Source of the DNA: Acanthosepion lycidas
Lineage: Eukaryota; Mollusca; Cephalopoda; Sepiida; Sepiidae
Reading direction: 5' to 3'
Assembly: GCA_963932145.1 (NCBI GenBank)
Contig: OZ010577.1
Location: 21,008,789-21,072,788 of the forward strand
Length of the DNA stretch: 64,000 bases
The notes beneath the pieces are model-generated. The model saw nothing but the letters and a program-made list of their open reading frames with translations. It made no database searches and had not been told where the DNA came from. Each line of letters starts with the position of its first letter. Positions within the stretch are counted from its first letter, which is position 1. Of this stretch, positions 1-12,431 are shown in pieces. The position numbers and the translations under genes were made by a program.

Positions 1-1547
1 CCCTTGAAATCCAGAACAAGCCTCTCATGCAGTTCCATGACTTCTACTACCATTCGTGTGTCAGGCCTATAAAATTTTGGTTTTAGTTCAGTACATATCC
101 AGTAGTCCTATATAGTTTTTCTTTTTTCCTTTCCACGTAGAACGGTAGGTTTCTAATTTGAGTTACATTTAGCATTCTTGTTATGGGTGGCATAGAGCTT
201 TGTGTAGCTTAAGGAGGCTTTCTTTGCAGGTTATCGCATTGCACAACTTCAAAGTGTGTCAACCATTGCATTTTGTTTCCTGGGGCAGTATGAGACATCG
301 ACTGAGTAACAGGCAAGTCCCATCTGCCACCAGGCTATTTCCTTGTTTTTCCCTTTACTTATTACTTTATTTTTGAACATAAATGCCATTGACTTTTGAT
401 CTGTTATTAATTTGAAATGGCGGCCTAGTAGATAACACCGCCATTTTCTTAGAGATTCTACTATGGCGGAAACTTCTTTTTCTATGGTTGAATGTTGTAT
501 AGGAAAATGCTACAAGTTGTCCTGCTTGTCTTAGTGAGGCTGCAATGGTGCAGTCTGACTCATCTGTTTCCACCACTAGAGGTACAGAGTGGGTGATAGT
601 AATAACAGCAGCATTTTTGATGTTTTCTTTTAATTCCTTGAATGCTCTGATGGTATGAGGGGGAAGAGGAAAAGTAGAAATCTTTGTGAGAGTTTGAACT
701 TTATTTGAAAATGATGGAAACCAATGGGCATAGTGTCTGTGAGGATAACTTATTAGGAATCAGTAGTTTTAAGAGGGGTCTTAAATGTTTTGAGTTCAGT
801 TTCATATAATTCTTACTGACGATATAGCCAAGCAATTTAATTTTGTTCTGTCTGGAGAAGCATTTATCCTGGTTTAGTGTCAAATTGTATTTTTTAATGG
901 CTATCATGAAATGTTATAAGTTTTTCTCGTGTTCATACAAGTCCTGTACATATAACATCATGTTATCAATGTAGGCGATCACCTTTTAGTTGCTCTTTCT
1001 TGATTATTTTATCTACAATTCTCTGGAAGCAGGCTACCCCATTAGTTACAGTAAATGGGATTTTGCAAAACTGATACTGGAGGCCTCCAGCTTCAAAGGC
1101 CATGTATGGTCTATCTCAGGGTTTAATAGCTACTTGATGATAAGTGCTTCATAGATCAAGAGTGCTGTACACAACATATTTGACTATTTCATTGATCATG
1201 TCATCGATGTGAAGTAGAGGGTAAGCATTGAATAATATAAATTTGTTGATGGTAGGTGAATAGTCAAATAGTCAATGACCATTCTTTTCTTATTGTTTTC
1301 TATAGCAGTGATGAGGACCTGTGCTCTCCAAGAAGAGTTGCTTGATTCTACAACTCCTTCTTTTAACATCACTTGGAACGGTTGGTTGGTTGGGTTTTAT
1401 GTCATATCAACCACTGTGGGTCATTTAATGCCAAATTAAGGTATATATATATATACATACACACACATATATACACACATGTACATATACACATATACAT
1501 ACATACATACATACACATATACCTATACATATATTAAATATACAGTA

Positions 1548-1745
1548 CATATAGCTGGCAACATTATTTTTTCAAAAACGCATAGCTGGCAACATTATTG
1601 TTTCAAAAACGTATAGCTGGCAACATTATTGTTTCCAAAAAACGTATAGCTGGTAACATTATTTTTTCCAAAAAATGTATAGCTGGTAACATTATTTTTT
1701 CCAAAAAACATATAGCTGGCAACATTATTTTTTCCAAAAACATTA
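1548..1745. repeat. Minisatellite, unit about 33 bp, 5-6 copies
   Basis: The phrase 'tatagctggcaacattatt' followed by a T-run, C and an A-run recurs about every 33 bp. It sits directly after a TA/CA-rich simple stretch (1,441-1,545) and before the SINE-like block, inside the interruption of the Gypsy fossil. Confidence 0.85.
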
Positions 1746-1756
1746 TCTGAAGCCTT

Positions 1757-1985
1757 GTTGTTGGACGTAGTTTATCGTCATACCCAGGACGCGGATGTAG
1801 TTTATCGTCATACCCAGGACACCTTGGAATGGTGGGCTAATGGATAGTGACTCAGATTGAAGAATCGGAGAGCCAAGTTTGAATTTCAGTCAAATCCATT
1901 ACATTCACTTACGTGCTAATATCCTTGGGAAAGGTAAGAAATCCTCTTCTCCTCCCACCACTACTACAGAAAGAAATGGCAACCT
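1757..1985 (+). mobile_element. tRNA-derived SINE copy (degenerate)
   Basis: After a duplicated 'gtagtttatcgtcataccca' phrase, the text 'ggtgggctaatggatagtg' followed by 'gagccaagtttgaatttcag' resembles the A-box and B-box halves of a tRNA-derived SINE head. The following 'ccattacattcacttacgtgc' matches the body of the SINEs at 12,103-12,215 and 39,178-39,454. Box B is degenerate. The 3' boundary is uncertain. Confidence 0.55.
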
Positions 1986-3009
1986 ATTGTGGGAAAAAAA
2001 AATCTGCCTTGTCAGTCATGTATCAAAAGATACATGATTGCTTAAGTGTGTATCATGTATGGCACATAACTGACCGACTAATGGACACTTGTTCCTCCTC
2101 GGGATAATACCTTGATTTCATTGCGATAGGTTTACAGTCTGGTTTAAGATTAGAAAAAGAGCTGGGTTAGATATGTTCATTTTAGCATTCGACACATTTT
2201 AACAGTAGCACATCCCTACCCTGAATGGTATTTCAACATGAGAATCATGAAAATTGTCACCCAATATTACATCACACAGAGAATCTTCATTGTTAAAAGT
2301 TCTTCTTTTAGTTCAAAATAGAAAATCCTAGTACGTGAGTTGACAAAGCAACATTGGTATTACACTGGTGCATAGAAAGATTTTCCATCAGTTACCTTTT
2401 GCTATTTTCAAATTAACAAAGTTCTCAGTGTTACCTGTTATCCAACAGAGCATTTAGGGGCAGGCTATTGGCTTCTAGTTTTATGGTGGTATCTGATAAG
2501 CAACTAGACTGGACAGAGAAGGTACAAAGATTTTTCATTTGTTGCTTTTACAAACCTTGGCACAGTGGCCTTTCTTTCCTCAAGACAGACAATAATCATC
2601 TCTAGTGGGGCATTTCAAGTGCAAGTGTATTTTGTCCCCACAGAAAAAGCAAGTATCTAGTGAAGGTCATGACTTCTAGGGTTTTCTAGTGGTTCTGGAG
2701 GATGAGGCATGCAGAAAGAGAAGGTTTCTCATCTGGCAAATTGGGATCAGTGGTTAGTTTCTCCAGATAGAGACCAAATTCCATCGTTATGTCAGACTAG
2801 TGAGTTTTGCTGAATAAATTATAATGAATAGACAACACTGAATCTATATTATATATATAGAGAGTTATAGCCTCTGTATGTCTGTCTGTTTGTTATCAAA
2901 CTCCTCCTAGGGTTTTGGAGATAGACCCCCATGACCATATATATTCTGAAACTATATTACCCAGGGTACTTAAGATCAGAGGGGGTCCAGGGAGGGCACA
3001 TAAATCCCC

Positions 3010-3840
3010 ATAGAAAAATTTTTCCATTTGATTTAAATTAAATTTAAATTTGGACAAGGCAATGATTCCTAGGATACTTGGATAAGCATATTTCATTTTG
3101 ATCAAAGGGAGTCTCTGGGGGGCACCCCCCACTGAAATTTTTTTCTCTTTGATTTAAATTAAATTTAAATTTGAACAAGAGAATGATGCTATACAAAGTA
3201 TAGAAGGAGAAAGCCAGAAGATGGAGGTCACAATGGCAAGATCATTTTGATCAAAGAGGGTCCCCAGGAGGCACCTCCCCGATTGAAAATATTTTTCCTT
3301 TTGATTTAGTTTAAATTTAAATTTGGATAAGGGAATGACTCCTAGGATACTTGGATAAGCATATTTCATTTGATCAAAGAGGGTCGCCAGCAGGTACAAA
3401 CCTCCCACTGAAAATCTTTGCCCCTTTGATTTAAATTAAATTTATATTTGAACAAGGGAATGATACCTATCCAAAATATAGAAGGAGAAAGCCAGAAGAT
3501 GGAGGTCACATTGGCAAGATCAAAATGAAACAATATGGATATCAAGCTGAGCAAGAAATCACCAATCAAAGGGTAGGGCCTTACAATATATATTTGTTGT
3601 GACAATTCAACTGTCATATCAATGCTGAAATCTGCTCATCAATTCGTTGAATCAAGTATTGCATCAAATAAATATCAAAAGGTGTCAGATTAAGCTGTTT
3701 ATGCACAAATCCCCACTGAAAAATCTTTCCCTTTGATTAGATTAAATTAAAATTTAAACTCAGTGGATGACTCCTATCCAAAATATAGAAGGAGAAAGCC
3801 AGAAGATGGAGGTCACATCAGCAAGATCACTGAGTAATAT
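3010..3840. repeat. Dimeric tandem repeat (A+B, about 268 bp) with a displaced extra B unit
   Basis: Two related units alternate. Both start with 'tttgatttaaattaaattta'. Unit A goes on to 'cctaggatacttggataagc' (about 3,014 and 3,281). Unit B goes on to 'agaaggagaaagccagaaga' (about 3,137, 3,406 and 3,714). A-to-A and B-to-B spacings are 267-269 bp, so the repeat has a two-unit period. The last B unit is separated from the rest by about 170 bp of other sequence (3,540-3,710). Confidence 0.85.
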
Positions 3841-4079
3841 TGAAATGCATCATTTTTCTCCACAAATTATAACAATGATTTAAAATCAAGCATCATTTTC
3901 TTACAAAAAAATGTGTGATATGCAGCCAGGTACAAGTAATTTGGCTAGTATAAGCATAAGAAGCTTTATTCAGCAAAACTGAATTGTTAGTAATTAAACA
4001 GCCTTTTATACAGGATAATCAGTATTGAAATGGGTAGGATGGAATAGATTCACAAGTGGTTATGTTTAAAATTATTCCA

Positions 4080-4945
4080 GGCACTATTTTGAGATGAATT
4101 CTGATCATTTATTTACTAATTTGGGAAGGTAATTACAGTTATTTTCTCCTCCAGATATAGTTTACAGTTTTTGTTTTGATTATTGTAGGCTGATACTGTT
4201 TTCCTTATTTTCTATGATATTTTTGGTATGATTTTTTTTATTTTTAATTTCCCATATATAAGATTGATATGAGTAACACTTGGTCACTTAGATGAGGTTA
4301 ACCCTCAACATCCCAACTCCAGAGTTTCATAGGTAGTTCTGCCCATCCACTCTTCAGGGGCTATCAGCATTTTACTGCATATAATCTTTTTAATTTTTTT
4401 CCCTTTATGTACATTTAACATTGGTTTAATAATATTGGCCTAACTAAACCAATAGCTGTTTATATATATATATATATATATATATAAATCGTCTAATGGT
4501 TTTGTTAGGCCAATATTATTTATTATTACGATAAAAATTATAGTTAGTGGATACATTCAAAGCAATTACTGAGCAAAAAAATGAATGTCCCTTAAATGGC
4601 AACTGCTTACAAAACCATATACACCATGCCACTGTAAAATCAGTAGAAAACAAAGAAGGTGTAACTGAAAGACCAAGGAAGCAGAGAAATTAAACTTAGA
4701 AAACATCCTTGACAAATATTAAATACATGAACTGCGAAATGCTTTCTAAACAAAATATGGGAATTTATAAAACAAAAACCAAATTAAGCCAAAAATATCA
4801 TGAAAAATAAAAAAAAACAGTATCAGCTTTCAACAATAAACCAAAAAACTGTAAACTTTGGAGGAAAAAATAGTTATAATCACCTTTGCAGATCAACACA
4901 AATTACTAAATAAATATGTGGAAATATCTCAAAATGAAGACACAA
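4080..4945. repeat. Large imperfect inverted repeat (fold-back element), centre near 4,480
   Basis: The left arm (about 4,085-4,270) reads as the reverse complement of the right arm (about 4,745-4,940). Shared blocks include 'ttttgagat', 'agtttacagttttt', 'gctgatactgtttt' and 'atgatatttttggt'. An inner pair, 'aataatattggcctaac' near 4,425 and its complement near 4,500-4,522, brackets a (TA)n tract at 4,461-4,486. No open reading frame or clear target duplication is visible. It could be a non-autonomous fold-back transposon or an inverted duplication. Confidence 0.6.
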
Positions 4946-5087
4946 AAAAATATTTACTACATTACTTAAAAATTGAAAGGAATACCTTGTAAAATACTGC
5001 CATGAAATACACAAATATATGCATGACATACAAATCAGATAATGTAACATACTTTAGTCAAATCTATTACTTTAAATAAACTCTGTC

Positions 5088-5476
5088 TTTTCTATAAATA
5101 TTTTCATGGCAATTGCCCTGTCAAGGTTTTTCCCTGGTTCTCCGACTACATAAATTTAAGTGTGTTACTTGATTGGCGCCTAGGTCTCACCTGTTTACAG
5201 TTGAAATAGCTAAATGTAACCACCACTTCTACTCAAACAGTTTCATTTCTCATACCTCTCACTTGTGAAACTCACTTCCTTTTTTTTTCTTTCTTTGATA
5301 ACTAAAATCTTAAAAAATTTAAATGCCATCTTCTGTCTTCTTGAATCCCATTCATCTTTTGTCCTTTCCTCAATTCTCCCTATTCTCAGTCTTCTCTTTC
5401 ACTTTCATTCTGTGTAACACCCTGTGTACTAGTGGTATTCCCACCTTGCTTAAGGTGAAATGATTAAAAAAAAAAA
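5088..5476 (+). mobile_element. 5'-truncated LINE (Jockey-like family A), 3' end only
   Basis: The C-terminal coding tail of the window's main LINE family is recognisable (tataaatattttcatggcaa; later a stretch like FTVEIAKCNHHF). It ends in the family 3' terminus 'taaggtgaaatgatt' followed by an A-run at 5,465-5,476. The rest of the element is missing, as expected for 5' truncation during target-primed reverse transcription. Confidence 0.8.
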
Positions 5477-5479
5477 GAA

Positions 5480-5971
5480 AGAAAAGATAACTCCCTACCA
5501 GAAAAAATATAAATATATAAAATACATAAATAAACAAATCAACTACAAACAGACACAAACACAAATCTAATAATAATAATGATAATAATCAACAAATAAT
5601 TAAGCAATCAATAACAAATAATGAGTAAAACATTAACAAACAACATTATATAATAGCTGTATTCGGATTCACAATATTTTTACTCAGTAGCCTCTAGAAT
5701 AATCTAAAACATAACCATTACTGTCTACAAAATAACCATCAGGATTATACGATAGACTTTCCTACACATAAAGCACTACTGACCAGCATATATGAAGTTG
5801 AGCCAAAACACAACACACATGGACTGAAAAAGATTGCATTGAAGCATGAAACAGTCTGTTGCCACTTGGTGTTGACCTCAGTATACACTTTTATATTTAC
5901 ATATTCTCTATCACTAATACTGAGCACTTTTACCTATAACTATAGCATACTTTAAAACTACATTTTTAACA

Positions 5972-6024
<53 letters not shown>

Positions 6025-7135
6025 TATGTATTCATTGCAACACAGAAATTACCATATTTCGAAACCAAAACCTAAACCTTAAATCAAACTTAGAATTAAA
6101 GTTTTTGTTCCATTCTCAAGCGATACTGAATAACTTTAAAAAAAAATGATTTACTTTTTTTAAGCTAAATAGTATTATATAGTTGGTGGGGGAATGGTGT
6201 ATATATATATATATAAAGGGAGAGAGAGAGAGAGAGTGATTAGATTTCATAAATCTGCAAATTGCTGAACTAGGGACAAACAACTTAGATGTCAAGATAG
6301 AATTAGTTTAGTGAATGCACAAAGGTAGCAAGAAGATTATAACCTTAACAACATATACTAAGCTAATGATACTGTGTTTATGGCAGAGTCAAAAGAAAGA
6401 ACTGTTAAAGAAATGTCAATCAAAGTAGTTGATAAAAGCCAAAAGAAAGAACAAAATAACCATAATTTAACTGTTTCAGTCATCAAATAACAGTAAATAA
6501 GAAGTCTAATGTAGAAATCCAAAGGTGTGCAGGAATAGTGAAGAATAATTTGGGGAAACTGAGCATGGTATTAATGATTTAAAAAATTTCCTTTGACCCA
6601 AATAAAACGTACTGAACTGCTATATAAGGTCCAATATCCTATATAACTAGGAATGCTTAATAATTTTTTTGAAGCTACAGAGGTATGGTTCTTTCACTGA
6701 GTATTGATAATACCATGTACAAAGTATGTTTAAAACAACAAAACTAAAAAAAAAAAAACTATTGCTCAAAATCAGAAAGAGATAGCAAAATAGAAAAGAA
6801 AAAAGTAAACAAAAAGAGTTCCTAAATACATTATTTTATACCATATTGAAGAATCCTACTAATTCTAGTAATTTGGTTACATTAAAATATCTTTCTCTTC
6901 TATTTATTAGACAACAATATAAAAATTTAAGCTACTTGAATAATAATTCTTGTACAAAAATTTAAAATGTTAAACAACTCAAGTACGGGTCAAAATCCTA
7001 AGTTCTTCAATATGCCATGTCTTTTCAGGATGTTAGTGATCATGGCTCTACATAAAGTTACAAAAAATTGTAAATTTGATTTCACTTTGATAATGTTATA
7101 AGAAAGTAACAATAATTCCATATATGTACAAATTA
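5480..7135. other. AT-rich DNA with microsatellites; no gene seen
   Basis: It holds A/T-rich simple text, a pure (TA)n block at about 5,975-6,019, and a short (TA)n plus (GA)n pair at about 6,199-6,237. Short open frames here look like noise. I see no recognisable element. Confidence 0.7.
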
Positions 7136-7450
7136 ATTACCAGTAACAACAATATTACAATTACGCCACATAAAAACAATATTAGAATTGTGCCGCATAA
7201 AAAACAACAATATTACAATTACGCCCCATAAAAAAAAACATTACAATTATACCACATAAAAAACAACAACATTACAATTATGCTACATAAAAAACAACAA
7301 TATTACAATTACGCCACATAAAAAAAAAACATTACAATTATACCGCATAAAAAACAACAATATTACAATTATGCCATATAAAAACAACAATATTACAATT
7401 TTGTCACATAAAAAACAATGATATTACAATTACGTCACATAAAATAAGTC
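7136..7450. repeat. Minisatellite, unit about 30 bp, about 10 copies
   Basis: The unit reads 'aacaatattacaattacgcc' plus 'acataaaaa'. Copies differ mainly in A-run length and at the CG/TG position (acgcc, atgcc, taccg), a pattern consistent with CpG decay. Confidence 0.9.
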
Positions 7451-8402
7451 AGTATAATGTTTATCATCACCATGATAAAGTTGCAATTTCTCCTTAAAAG
7501 AAAAAAAGAAAAAATAAATGTCGACTTTAACATTATCATCTCTACTGCAATGGTAAATCTTCTGACCTTTCCACTTTTTACCTTAGAGCAGAAATTGGAA
7601 AAGCAGACAGATAAAAAAAATAAAATGAATACTGACTAAGATGGGATTAGACACAAAGAATAATTGGACAGGTTGATAAAAGAGATTTTTTGATGTGACA
7701 CTCAATTGGGAGATTAGATTAAAACTTTTAAAAAATATTCAAGAAGTCATGCATCTTTTATTCTGGATTCTTTTTATCTTGTCTCATGTTTTTTATTAAT
7801 ATTATTTTTTTTAATATCCTAATGAAAGAAGGATAAATCTGTTCATTCAAGTCATGTATTCTGCTCAAGTTATTGACAAATATAAAAATATCATAGAAAA
7901 TCCATCACACCTATTTTTAACCTAATAAAACATTGATTACATATACATTTCTGAATTATTTTCATGGTTGTTTTGGTAGGTGGATAAAGATCAGGAATTA
8001 TCTTTAATGTGGGAGATATACATCAGAAATTAACTTTGGCATCAATGTATTATCTGAATAATAACTTCTAATTAAGAAGCTAAATACCTAATTATATATA
8101 TATATCTAGAATTTTATTGCCTAAAATTTGGTATATTTATGGGGAAAAATGTGCTTAATATCGGGATTGACAGTCTGTAGTCTAAATAGTGTTCTCACAC
8201 ACACAAACATGGTGCCAGATTAACATAATAACCCACAAATTGTGTGATATTAGTTTGGGATGACTGGATGACATTTTTTTTTGTATGATACAAAATTTTG
8301 AATTAAAATTCTCTTATATTAATTCTAAAAGCAAATCACTTTGGAAAATAAAACAAAAATATCTTATTTCTCACTGATATTGATAGGCTTTTAATAAATT
8401 GA

Positions 8403-8459
<57 letters not shown>

Positions 8460-9405
8460 AAAGAAAAAATAATCACTTAATTGTAATGAAAATCAAATGA
8501 AAAATGAAGGTTGAAGGACTTAAATTTATGTCTTTGTGAATCTAATCGTAAGTACTAATTTTGCTTCAATAAATAAAACTATTTTTTCTATCATTTTTTT
8601 GGTAAAAAAACCTGAATGAACTATTAACAAACAGTATCTATTATGTGCTATGTTATATTTTCTGTTTATCATTAACTAAATAGAAATGCTCAACTGCCCC
8701 CTGCAAATCTCTGTTTATAGCCCTCCTAAAATAGGACCCATGTAAAGCTATGACCAAAGGGTAGAGTAGTAGCTGCAGGACAAGGAGAGCACAAGTTAAA
8801 AATTAAACAGATCAGAATATTTATTTCCTAAATATTTTAACGGTGTTTTTTTTTATTATGCTACTGACAACAATAAAATATAACATTAAAACAAAAGAAT
8901 ATTTTGATTTCAGGGCAGCTTAAGACTTTTTTGAGCAGTTTATCTAGGACACACACACACACACACCTATATATATATATATATTTATTTTATATACATG
9001 TAAAACTTATGAAGGGCTTCCTTGCCTTGAAGCTTGGTTTGACCATTCAATGCAACTGATCCTTCCCCTTTGCCACTGGATCAAGGAGAGGATATCATGA
9101 GAGTGAGTGTAAACGTGTGCAACCACTTTCTCATATAAAAGCACACTCATGCATATAGCATTTCTTGAAAAGGAACAAATGTCATCCCTTGCTATAGATA
9201 GTGATTGTGTGTGTGTGTGTATAGGTGTCATTTTTTTCTCAGGAATGTTTTATGAAAAATATAAATATAAATATAAGAATAGACACAAATATAGCATTGT
9301 GGATTAATGATCTTTGCCCTCCTGCATTTTGGAAATGGTTTCTTCCAAAAGTAAAACACAAAATAACATATTTGTGAAGAACAATGAAGATATGAAAAAT
9401 CTTCA
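7451..9405. other. AT-rich DNA with TA, CA and GT microsatellites; no gene seen
   Basis: Simple repeats include (TA)n then (CA)n at about 8,403-8,458, (CA)n then (TA)n at about 8,950-8,986 and (GT)n at about 9,209-9,222. I recognise no coding or mobile-element signature. Confidence 0.65.
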
Positions 9406-9408
9406 TTT

Positions 9409-10500
9409 TTTTTTTTTTTTTTTTTTACCATAACACCCCAAGCAAGGCAGTAAAGCCACTAAGACATGAGAAGTTACTGAGTATGAAAGAATAAGAAAAA
9501 GAAAAACATTATTAAGGAGCAAGAACAATAAAAGAAGAGGAATCAAGATGACCATAGATAATGATTGGCATTTCATTTAGAATTTTGAAGATCAAAGTTG
9601 GCTGGAAAACAAGAAGCCAAAAGAGAGTTCCAGGAGTGAGAAGTGCAAGAGAAGAAACTTAGCATAGAAGTTATGGTTACATCTAGCCAATTCAACTGTA
9701 AATGGATGAGACCTTATTGCCAATCTTGTACTGCACTTAAATTCATAAAGTCTAGATACCATAGAGGAAAGTCTATCAGAACGTTCTTCTATGAAAATTT
9801 TACAATTTGAAAAAAGTAAAAAAAGCAATTAGCATGAAAGTATTTATAGAAAATGCACAAGGAAGCTACATTATGGTGGTGGGAAAAAATGACTGAAGGA
9901 GAGATGACAAGTCAGGACCAATAAAACTGCAGATTCTTTTTTGGATTTTATCAAGAATTTCTAAATATATAGCAGGAGCACCAGACCATATATAGCAGCA
10001 ATATTCAAGGCATGACTAAATGAAAGGCTAAAAGAGTTCTCTCAGATGATTAAAAGAGAATAGTCTCATTTTGGAGGTATTAAAATTAACAAGCCATTCC
10101 TTGCAGTAGTTAATAGTAAATTGTAGTTCACTTTTGAGATTGGCTACTAATTTGACCTTATCAAACTAATCAGACTTACTCTCTGCTTTTGAGATATCCA
10201 GAGCAACAGCCCCAAATTCTTATCTAAATCTTCATAGATTCTTTCAGGAATAATCATTAATACACCAGCAATTGACCTAGAGAAGTGAAAGCCATATTGC
10301 TTGTCTGAAAAAAGACCCTGTAATGTGAGATACTTAATCAATTCAGTTGATTAGGGCCGCTAGTACTTTGTCAAAAATAGGTAAAAGGCTAAAAGGATGA
10401 TAGAAGGATCAGATAGTTCATTTGAGTTCTTAAAGACTGGAACTATAGAAGAGGATTTCCAACAATCTGGAAAGCAAGAAGCAGCCAGGCATCATTATAG
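9409..10500 (-). mobile_element. LINE family A copy, minus strand, with internal deletion
   Basis: It starts with a poly-T (9,409-9,426) and the complement of the family 3' end (caccccaagcaaggcagtaa). The C-terminal tail follows at 9,592-9,828 (SSMVSRLYEFKCSTRLAIRS), then the pre-tail region at about 9,900-10,080. RT text appears at about 10,147-10,341 (LFSDKQYGFHFSRS) and the N-terminal RT side at about 10,350-10,500. The catalytic core between the SDKQYGF block and the pre-tail region is absent, so the copy carries a large internal deletion plus stops. It is inactive. Confidence 0.8.
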
Positions 10501-10749
10501 AGAAAATATGATTCCAAGTGACACTTTATTTCTGAAAGACTTTTGTTCCAGGAATATATCTAGGATCAGTCAGGAGATTAGCCTTTTTGAAATCTAACTT
10601 GAAAAAGAAATTATATAAGGGAAAGATTTTCTTTGACAACAAATGAAAATAATCCAAAGATGGATTCTATATATGCATTACTTTTTGAGCCTGACCCATT
10701 CAGTAAATGGATCCTTCCAAGAAGTTATATAAAAATAAGGGCAAAGTTT

Positions 10750-11450
10750 AACATACATACCTGCACGAAAACAGTGTGCCAAATGAACAGTTTTCTCCTG
10801 ACACCACTATCACTTGGTAATTTTTATTCTTTTCAAAAGTTATTTTTAAAAGTTTGATAAAACTCAAACATATGAAAATGAATTTATGCATTCTCTTTTT
10901 TCCAAGAATTGAAAAGAAACAAATTAAACTGCTTTGATTATTTTTTAAAAAAATTAATGAAATAGTTTTGAAATGACATTTAGGAACACCCTTAACTGAA
11001 GACCACCTGAGCAGAGTGGATTACCTGACTTGAAGGTATTTCTAATTGAGCCCACTTGTAAAGTTATGCAATTTTTTTCAAATCAAAATCTGTCACCATA
11101 TCATGCACATTTAGCTGTGGTGCATGTGTCTGATATACTCTTATCAGACGCCAATATATTGGGTTTTGAATATTTGTACCCCAGAGTCATTTTTTTGGTG
11201 TGCTGCTCTTTCATTCAAGTGTTGTCAAAAAAATATTCTTTCTCTTAACACTGCTATTACTGTAACATTCTCTCAGCAATTTCTATTGCTTTAAAACGCT
11301 ATTTTCAGAATTTAAATAAAACTTAAACATATGAAAATGGATTCATGCATTCTCTTTCTTCTTGAGAATTGACAAAAATGTTTTAAACTGTATTCATATG
11401 AATAATCAGTGAAACAAGTAACTGTTCAATATTTTATGTTGTCAAATCTC
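10750..11450. repeat. Two-copy direct repeat, spacing about 460 bp
   Basis: 'aaactcaaacatatgaaaat' (10,859) recurs as 'aaacttaaacatatgaaaat' near 11,320, each followed by 'tgcattctctttttt'-like text. The preceding text (acactgctat / acaccactatcac) also corresponds. The identity of the repeat is unknown. Confidence 0.55.
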
Positions 11451-11532
11451 AAGTAAAATAAATGATAAATCCAGATGTTTGCAAACCATGTTAATGAATT
11501 TATGTGGTATGAGCAAATGAAAGAAATGCCCA

Positions 11533-11585
11533 GAATATGCATTTTAGTGGCTTGGGGTGAAATGATTATGAAAAAAAGAAAGAAA
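11533..11585 (+). mobile_element. Tiny LINE family A 3' tail
   Basis: 'tggcttggggtgaaatgatt' followed by A-rich text is the terminal few tens of bases of the LINE family. No coding part remains. Confidence 0.45.
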
Positions 11586-11699
11586 GATGCACTTCTTCAA
11601 AATTTATAATTACAGTTACTCGTAGTTATGTGTTTATTGAAATTTTTCTCTCTAGCTAACAAACATTTTTATAAATTTATGAACAAAGAATTTGTTTGT

Positions 11700-11945
11700 C
11701 TTTCTGTTTTTTAATTGTTATCACCCGAAGCAAGGCAGTAACGTCACTAAAGCACAAGGGGTTACAGTGTGTGGAAGAATTAGGAACTGAAACATTAATA
11801 ATGATGAGCAAAAAGAGGAAAGAGTAATCAGGAGGACAGTAGATAGCGATTGACATTGCATTTAAATTTTTGCAGATAAAAGTTGTCCGGAAAGCATGGA
11901 GCCAAAAGGGAATTCCACAAGCAAGAACAGCTACATTTTTCAAAG
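11700..11945 (-). mobile_element. 5'-truncated LINE family A, 3' end, minus strand
   Basis: It contains the complement of the family 3' terminus (cacccgaagcaaggcagtaa) and of the last codons of the ORF, up to the 'gaattccacaagc' block (WN-S-L-P region). It breaks off near 11,945. Confidence 0.75.
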
Positions 11946-11982
11946 TTATTTCTTTATAATATGGTAAATATTAAAAACTGTG

Positions 11983-12215
11983 GTTGACAGCCATATAATA
12001 TTGAAGCACTGGTTCTTGTCAGATCACCAAAGTTAAGCAAAATCGAGCCTGGTCAGTACCTAGATGGTTAACCATTTGGAAATACTAGATGCTGTAAGAT
12101 TGGATGTGTGTAGTGCAGGTGGTATAATTATGACAGCTGAGAATGAGAAATTATAGAGCCAAGTTCAAATTCCAGTCAGGTTCATTACATTCACTTATGT
12201 GCAAATGCACATAGG
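11983..12215 (+). mobile_element. Chimeric SINE: 5S rRNA-derived head plus tRNA-like unit
   Basis: About 11,983-12,102 follows 5S rRNA along its whole length. It has a 'gacagccatataatattga' start, then 'gatcaccaaagttaagcaa', 'gagcctggtcagtacctaga' and 'aatactagatgctgtaag'. At about 12,103-12,200 it runs straight into a tRNA-like unit with a degenerate B box (aagttcaaattccag), followed by the shared SINE body 'cattacattcacttatgtgc'. The 5S internal promoter region is the likely source of pol III transcription. The copy is mutated relative to a 5S gene and is followed by non-5S sequence, so it is a SINE and not a 5S gene. Confidence 0.8.
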
Positions 12216-12431
12216 TAATATTAAATCAAAAATAGACATGATAGCTCCCATTTAATTGTTAAAATTAATGATTGTTTGCTGCTATCAGAGACTTCATAAT
12301 TATTAGTGATTTGGGAAGTTATAAATAAAACAAGGAAAAAAATTACAAATTTTTCAGGGGATGATTAAAAACTAATCAGATATTAATATAAAATTATTAA
12401 CAAATTAAGTGCATATATAACAGATCACTTA

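Larger units (their letters stand above)
1..2830 (-). mobile_element. Gypsy-type LTR retrotransposon fossil (gag end, protease, RT, RNase H), cut by the left window edge
   Basis: The minus strand reads in the order expected of a Gypsy element. A nucleocapsid zinc knuckle (CX2CX4HX4C spacing) lies near 2,560-2,660, a retropepsin-like stretch near 2,150-2,400, reverse transcriptase text near 600-1,435 and an RNase H start near 360-580 with the family's D-S-D / T-I-A-A pattern. The element runs off the left edge, so the integrase and one LTR are not visible, and I saw no LTR at the right end. A younger block (about 1,385-2,105) holding a minisatellite and a SINE interrupts it. It is an old, inactive fossil with many breaks (roughly ten or more). 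The family call is from memory of Gypsy pol, not from a search. Confidence 0.7.

Noticed and set aside
7136-7450. CRISPR-like array with 30-bp repeats
   Set aside because: The repeats are head to tail with no spacers. It is a minisatellite.
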